From positions 124,001 to 188,000 of the forward strand of contig JACKJP010000005.1 in the NCBI GenBank assembly GCA_020637895.1: a stretch of DNA of 64,000 nt. Direction: 5' to 3'. The notes beneath the pieces were generated by a model. The model worked only from the letters and a program-made list of their open reading frames with translations. It was not told the DNA's origin and searched no databases. Source of the stretch: Rhodobiaceae bacterium (lineage in GTDB: Bacteria; Pseudomonadota; Alphaproteobacteria; Rhizobiales; Tepidamorphaceae). Each line of letters begins with the position of its first letter. The first letter of the stretch is position 1. The position numbers and the translations under genes are program-made. Below are positions 60,003 to 64,000 of the stretch, piece after piece.

Positions 60003-60928
60003 GCGGGGATTTTCGCGAAATCGGCCGCCGTGTTTCCAACTGGGGGCGGTGGGGCAAGGACGATCTTCTGGGCACGCTCAATCATATCGAGCCCGCCCAT
60101 GTAGCTGCGGCGGCAAGACTTGCCCGAACCGGACGCATATTCGATCTGGGAATCGAGGTCGCCAAGGACGGCATCCAGACCGGCACGGGTTCACGCGCCA
60201 ATCCGACGCATCTGATGTCCCTGACCGAAGTCGATTTCAAACATCGCGAAGACCGGATGTTCGTTGCCGACGATTATATCTTCATGCCGCTTCAGTCGGT
60301 AACGCAGTGGGATGGACTGGGCCATGTCGGGTATGACGGACAGCTCTACAACGGGCATTCCTCCGACACGGTCTCGACGCGCAGCGGTTCGCTTGCGCTT
60401 TCCGTGCACCAGCTGGCCAGCAAGGGGGTTGCCGGCCGCGGCGTGCTGCTCGATCTGGCACGACTTGCAAACGTCGACCGGCTGGAAGGCGGCTATTCCA
60501 TCGGGCCGGACATGCTGGAGCGGGCCGAAGCAGAACAGGGCGTGAAAGTCGGCGCGGGCGATATTCTGATATTCCGCACCGGATGGCTTCGCCATTTCAC
60601 CGTAGACCGGGACGTGGCCGCCTTCTGGAAGGGCGAACCGGGCCTGAACCTCGACTGCGCCGAGTGGCTGCATGAACGGCAGGTCGCGGCCGTTGCGAGC
60701 GACAACTGGGGGATCGAGGCTGCGGATCCGGCTGCCGGTTTCGGCCACCTGCCGGTCCACTGCGTGCTGATCCGTGACATGGGCATGACGTTGGGCGAGA
60801 TATTCAGTCTCGACGCACTCGCCGATGACTGTGCGAGCGACGGCGTATGGGAGTTCTTTCTCGCCGCACCGCCCCTGAAGGTTGTCGGCGGCGTCGGCAC
60901 GCCCCTCACCCCGCTCGCGATCAAATAG
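59999..60928 (+). CDS. Cyclase family hydrolase (PF04199)
   Basis: A 309-residue member of the cyclase/kynurenine-formamidase-like family. The segment NWGRWGKDDLLGTLNHI and the metal site region QWDGLGHVGYDGQLYNGHSS are present; the classical H-x-G-T-H-x-D motif of kynurenine formamidase is replaced by this Q-W-D-x-L-x-H variant, typical of a large subgroup in catabolic clusters. Later FRTGWLRHF and SDNWGIEA complete the fold. It starts with GTG inside the P450 stop (GTGA), so translation is coupled. Possible ring or lactone hydrolysis; substrate unknown. Confidence 0.87.
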   Translation: MSGDFREIGRRVSNWGRWGKDDLLGTLNHIEPAHVAAAARLARTGRIFDLGIEVAKDGIQTGTGSRANPTHLMSLTEVDFKHREDRMFVADDYIFMPLQSVTQWDGLGHVGYDGQLYNGHSSDTVSTRSGSLALSVHQLASKGVAGRGVLLDLARLANVDRLEGGYSIGPDMLERAEAEQGVKVGAGDILIFRTGWLRHFTVDRDVAAFWKGEPGLNLDCAEWLHERQVAAVASDNWGIEAADPAAGFGHLPVHCVLIRDMGMTLGEIFSLDALADDCASDGVWEFFLAAPPLKVVGGVGTPLTPLAIK

Positions 60929-60950
60929 CAGACAGCATCGGACGGGCATC

Positions 60951-62129
60951 ATGCTGCGTGGATTCAAATTCCGGCTCACTCAGGACCGCCACCCGGCCAG
61001 CGTCGAGGAATATCGGCAGGCTGCCATGCGCAGACTTCCATCTCTCGTGCGCGCCTATATCGAGAATGGCGCGGAAGACGAAGCAACGCTGCGGGCCAAT
61101 CGCGGGGCATTCGCGCGGTGGACGCTGCGCCAACGCGTGCTGACAGGTACGGTGAAACCTAGACTTGAGACCGTGATAGGTGGCGAAACCATCACCCTGC
61201 CCGTCATGTGCGCACCCACGGGCTTTACGGCGCTTTCTCACAGCAGCGGCGATGTCGCCGTTGCCCGCGCTGCAGAGAGAGCGGGCACGCGTATCGTTCT
61301 CAGCACCGCCTCATCCTATTCGATCGAGGAAGTCGGTGCAGCGACAAACAAGCCCCATGGCTTTCAGCTCTATCCTTTCGGCAACCACGAGTTTGCCGAG
61401 GGCATGCTCAACCGCGCCCGCGAGTCCGGCTATGGCGCGCTCTACGTGACCGTCGATGTGCCCGTGCGTGGCAATCGCGACGCCGAACGGCGGCACGGGC
61501 TGACGATACCGCCCGTCGTTTCGCTTGGCACTGCGCTCAACTGCACATTCCATCCCGGATGGTCGCTGGATCTGCTGCGCAATGGGCGCCTTGGTGCTGC
61601 CAACTATGCGCCGACCGGCGGGCTGCGCGGCGCGACGATGAGCGACACGATCACGCAGCAGAACAGGTTCATGCAGACCGACCTGCACTGGGACGACGTC
61701 GCCTGGATGCGCGACAGGTGGAAGGGCGCCTTCTACATCAAGGGCATAATGGATGTCGAAGACGCCGTTCACGCAGTAGAAAAAATCGGCGTGACCGGTC
61801 TCGTCGTCTCCAACCACGGCGGCCGGCAGATGGATAGCGCGCAGGGCAGCCTCGACGCACTTGGAGCGATCGGGCGCGAAGTGGGTGGCCGTGCCGAGCT
61901 CATCCTCGATGGCGGCGTCAGGCGCGGGACGGATGTCATCAAGGCGCTGTGTCTTGGCGCGAAGGCTGTCCTGATCGGCAGGCCGTATCTCTACGGTCTT
62001 GCGGCCGGAGGCGAGGACGGGGTCGCGCGCGTGCTGGAGATATTCCGGGAGGAACTGGATCGCGACCTGACGCTGATGGGTTGCCCGGACATAGGGTTGC
62101 TGGATCGATCCTGGCTGCTGCCGGCGTGA
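60951..62129 (+). CDS. FMN-dependent alpha-hydroxy-acid dehydrogenase/oxidase
   Basis: A 392-residue member of the LldD/mandelate dehydrogenase/glycolate oxidase family. FMN-binding and catalytic segments are PVMCAPTGFTALSHSSGDVA, STASSYSIEEVGAAT, LYVTVDVPVRGNRDAERR, FYIKGIMDVEDAV, and VVSNHGGRQMDSAQ with the catalytic His, then LDGGVRRGTDVIKAL. ATG 60951 sits 22 bp after the cyclase stop. In this cluster it probably oxidises a 2-hydroxy acid derived from the substrate to a 2-oxo acid for the aldolase. It ends 12 bp from the convergent selO. Confidence 0.92.
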   Translation: MLRGFKFRLTQDRHPASVEEYRQAAMRRLPSLVRAYIENGAEDEATLRANRGAFARWTLRQRVLTGTVKPRLETVIGGETITLPVMCAPTGFTALSHSSGDVAVARAAERAGTRIVLSTASSYSIEEVGAATNKPHGFQLYPFGNHEFAEGMLNRARESGYGALYVTVDVPVRGNRDAERRHGLTIPPVVSLGTALNCTFHPGWSLDLLRNGRLGAANYAPTGGLRGATMSDTITQQNRFMQTDLHWDDVAWMRDRWKGAFYIKGIMDVEDAVHAVEKIGVTGLVVSNHGGRQMDSAQGSLDALGAIGREVGGRAELILDGGVRRGTDVIKALCLGAKAVLIGRPYLYGLAAGGEDGVARVLEIFREELDRDLTLMGCPDIGLLDRSWLLPA

Positions 62130-62130
62130 T

Positions 62131-62149
62131 GAACCTGCGTGTCAGGTTC
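62131..62149. terminator. Short hairpin between convergent genes
   Basis: GAACCTG and CAGGTTC (perfect seven bases) around a five-base loop, sitting between the dehydrogenase stop and the selO stop, overlapping the latter. There is no U-tract on either side, so only weak termination in both directions is supported. Confidence 0.35.
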
Positions 62150-63626
62150 CGCAGAAGGTCCGCATGACCCGCTCGTCTGGGCGGGCAGGATCAGCGTAGT
62201 GGCCACTATCGGGCTGTGGTTCAAACGGTCTGGTAACACGTTCGAGCAGCGCTTCAAACGGACCGAAATCGTCGCGCTGTTCTGCTGCCGCAATGACTTC
62301 CTCGACAAGGTGATTGCGCGGAATGTAGAGCGGATTGATCGCCTCCATACGCTCGCTTGCCAGTGCCGCGCTGACGCCCTCAGCCTCGAGCCGACGACGC
62401 CACTGTTCGAGCCAGCCGGCGATCCCGTCGCCCTCACCTAGCTGCGCATGAAGCCCTGCCGCACCGTCCGGCGAAGCGGCGCTGCACAGCGCTCGGAACG
62501 TCGTGTTGTAATCGGCCTTGCTTTCCTGCATCAGCTCAAGCAGCCGCTGGATCAGCGAAAGATCGTCGTCCTGTTCATCTTGCAGGCCAATCTTGCTGCG
62601 CATCTCGCCAACGAACGCGCCGTTATAGTGCCTGACGAATTGCTCAACCACCGAAGTCGCGCGCGCAATCGCCCTCTCCTCATCATCGTCGATCAGCGGC
62701 AGCATGGTTTCGGCGAGCCGGGCGATATTCCATTGCGCGATATGCGGCTGGCGGCCATAGGCGTAGCGCCCGAACTGATCGATCGAGCTGAAGACCTTCG
62801 TCGGGTCGTATTCATCGAGGAAGGCACAGGGACCGAAATCTATCGTCTCGCCGGCAAGGGCCATATTATCGGTATTCATGACGCCGTGAATGAAGCCGAT
62901 AGCAAGCCATCGCGCGACCAGACGCGCCTGTCGCGCCGAAACGGCCTCAACAAGATCGAGATAGCGATTTTCGCTGCCGCCAAGCTCAGGATAGAGCCGC
63001 TCGATCACGTAGTCGGCGAGCGCCCTCACTGCTTCCATATCGCCCCGCGCGGCGAAGTACTGGAACGTCCCGACCCTGATATGACTTTTCGCAACGCGGG
63101 TCAGCACCGCACCGGGCAGAACATTTTCGCGATAAACAGGTTCGCCGGTCGTCACCGCCGCGAGCGCCCGAGTCGCCGGTACTCCAAGGGCGTGCATGGC
63201 TTCGCTGAGGATATACTCACGCAGAACCGGGCCAATCGCGGCGCGTCCATCGCCGCCGCGCGAGAACGGGGTGCGCCCTGCGCCCTTGAGCTGGATATCC
63301 CGGCGAATGCCATGCCTGTCGATGACTTCGCCAAGCAGCAGCGCCCGGCCGTCGCCGAGTTGCGGCACGAAATTGCCGAACTGGTGCCCGGCATAGGCCA
63401 TCGCCAGTGGCGCCGTTCCTGGCAAAAGCGCGTTGCCCGAGAAAATTTGTGCCCAGTCCTCGCTGCTGCGTGCGGCCGGATCGAAGCCAAGTTCCCTTGC
63501 GAGAGGTTCATTGAGGCGCACGAGTTTCGGTCCAGCGACAGCAACCGGCGACTGCCGCTCAAAAAATTGGGCGGGAAGACGCGCATAACTGTTGTCGAAA
63601 GCAGGACTTTGTGTTGCTGAAACCAT
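62142..63626 (-). CDS. selO: Protein adenylyltransferase SelO (YdiU/UPF0061)
   Basis: SelO is a pseudokinase-fold enzyme that transfers AMP to protein hydroxyl groups in redox homeostasis. The 494-residue product shows MAYAGHQFGNFVPQLGDGRALLLGE, the Lys in RDIQLKGAGRTPFSRGGDGRAA, then HGVMNTDNMALAGETIDFGPCAF with the metal ligands, and YGRQPHIAQWNIARLAE. It ends CGT, without the Sec/Cys extension of mammalian homologues. ATG 63626 is canonical. Stand-alone gene convergent with the catabolic cluster. Confidence 0.95.
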   Translation of the reverse strand: MVSATQSPAFDNSYARLPAQFFERQSPVAVAGPKLVRLNEPLARELGFDPAARSSEDWAQIFSGNALLPGTAPLAMAYAGHQFGNFVPQLGDGRALLLGEVIDRHGIRRDIQLKGAGRTPFSRGGDGRAAIGPVLREYILSEAMHALGVPATRALAAVTTGEPVYRENVLPGAVLTRVAKSHIRVGTFQYFAARGDMEAVRALADYVIERLYPELGGSENRYLDLVEAVSARQARLVARWLAIGFIHGVMNTDNMALAGETIDFGPCAFLDEYDPTKVFSSIDQFGRYAYGRQPHIAQWNIARLAETMLPLIDDDEERAIARATSVVEQFVRHYNGAFVGEMRSKIGLQDEQDDDLSLIQRLLELMQESKADYNTTFRALCSAASPDGAAGLHAQLGEGDGIAGWLEQWRRRLEAEGVSAALASERMEAINPLYIPRNHLVEEVIAAAEQRDDFGPFEALLERVTRPFEPQPDSGHYADPARPDERVMRTFCGT

Positions 63627-64000
63627 TACAATCGCATTTTCGCACTACCGGATGTTCCGGTCGACGCCGACCCTTCCGCGCTACGCGCGAAATCCGTCAA
63701 TGTTCAATAAATCGCAATTTCCCTGCTGATTTCAAGATCTTCTGCAGAAAAACATCTAGGGCGCGTCCATCATCTGCTTAGGCTGTGATCGGCCCTGCGC
63801 AAGATGAGTGCGACAATTTTTCCGCTCACATTCTGGTTACGGTTCATCGACAAATTATTTTCGTTTCGGGCATTGCGGCACTGCAACATCGCCCATATCT
63901 GCCACCCTGCAGGCTGGAGCATGACGGGGACACGCAGGGTTAGCGTGTTGCGATCCGACAGCGCTTGCACCTGTAACCTACGGCCGAAAAACATAAACCT
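63627..64000. other. Right-edge intergenic region
   Basis: No gene can be supported. A minus-strand open frame of 74 codons (63770-63994) has no ribosome site or recognisable family. The stretch at 63700-63760 is AT-rich and may hold the selO promoter. Confidence 0.4.

Noticed and set aside
63770..63994. 74-codon minus-strand frame at the right edge
   Set aside because: No ribosome site, no recognisable family, and its 5' part may lie outside the window; not supportable as a gene.

Overview
The window is high-GC chromosomal DNA from an alphaproteobacterium, most likely of the Hyphomicrobiales (Rhizobiales). The basis is the purine/rRNA-modification block guaB - MAPEG - rsmB - guaA, the yfgM-bamB-der operon, the adjacent rlmE-ppx pair, a ChrR-type ECF sigma/anti-sigma pair and a single-chain GcvP behind a tandem glycine riboswitch. 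No rRNA, tRNA or CRISPR array was seen. Genus cannot be fixed from the sequence alone.

Layout. 1-2573: yfgM-bamB-der (outer-membrane assembly, ribosome biogenesis; der runs off the left edge). 2763-7769: NnrU, a YkuD L,D-transpeptidase, an SH3 exported protein, a tiny membrane protein, a sulfide:quinone oxidoreductase with a SqrR-like dyad upstream, and a small ArsC-RidA-SnoaL operon. 7918-13981: a lipid/singlet-oxygen module in which an ECF sigma factor and its zinc anti-sigma ChrR (plus DUF2177) diverge from an overlapping FAD oxidoreductase - DUF1365 - cyclopropane synthase-like operon, with an SDR converging on its end. 14112-25588: mixed housekeeping and accessory genes (TPR membrane protein, DUF72, an AT-richer hypothetical, SDR, Old Yellow Enzyme, GST, DUF899 operon with a divergent wHTH regulator and a beta-propeller gene, two multi-pass permeases).

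25850-34829 is the most rearranged part. ilvD is intact, but the last 67 bp of an ilvD gene are found again 2.4 kb downstream, differing only at synonymous positions and followed by a strong terminator. The DNA between holds small orphan genes, a transglutaminase-like protein lacking the usual His, and a truncated gene end. Next comes a surface-decoration set (FkbM methyltransferase, CmcI-like methyltransferase, CoA-transferase, very AT-rich sulfotransferase with an A7 frameshift) ending at the 3' end of guaA. 34921-49611: guaA, rsmB, MAPEG, guaB, rlmE, ppx, a 959-residue wHTH/TPR regulator, gcvP with its riboswitch, and a DEAD-box helicase.

50043-62129 looks like one catabolic unit: a TAXI-type TRAP importer and TetR regulator on the minus strand, diverging from an arylsulfatase, its radical-SAM maturase, an HpcH-type aldolase, a 3Fe-4S ferredoxin, a P450, a cyclase-family hydrolase and an FMN alpha-hydroxy-acid dehydrogenase. 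The TetR/sulfatase intergenic region carries a 41-bp element in mirror image, each copy containing two TAATG-N6-CATTA dyads. The inferred job is uptake, desulfation and oxidative breakdown of an organosulfate; the substrate is unknown. selO (YdiU) closes the window.
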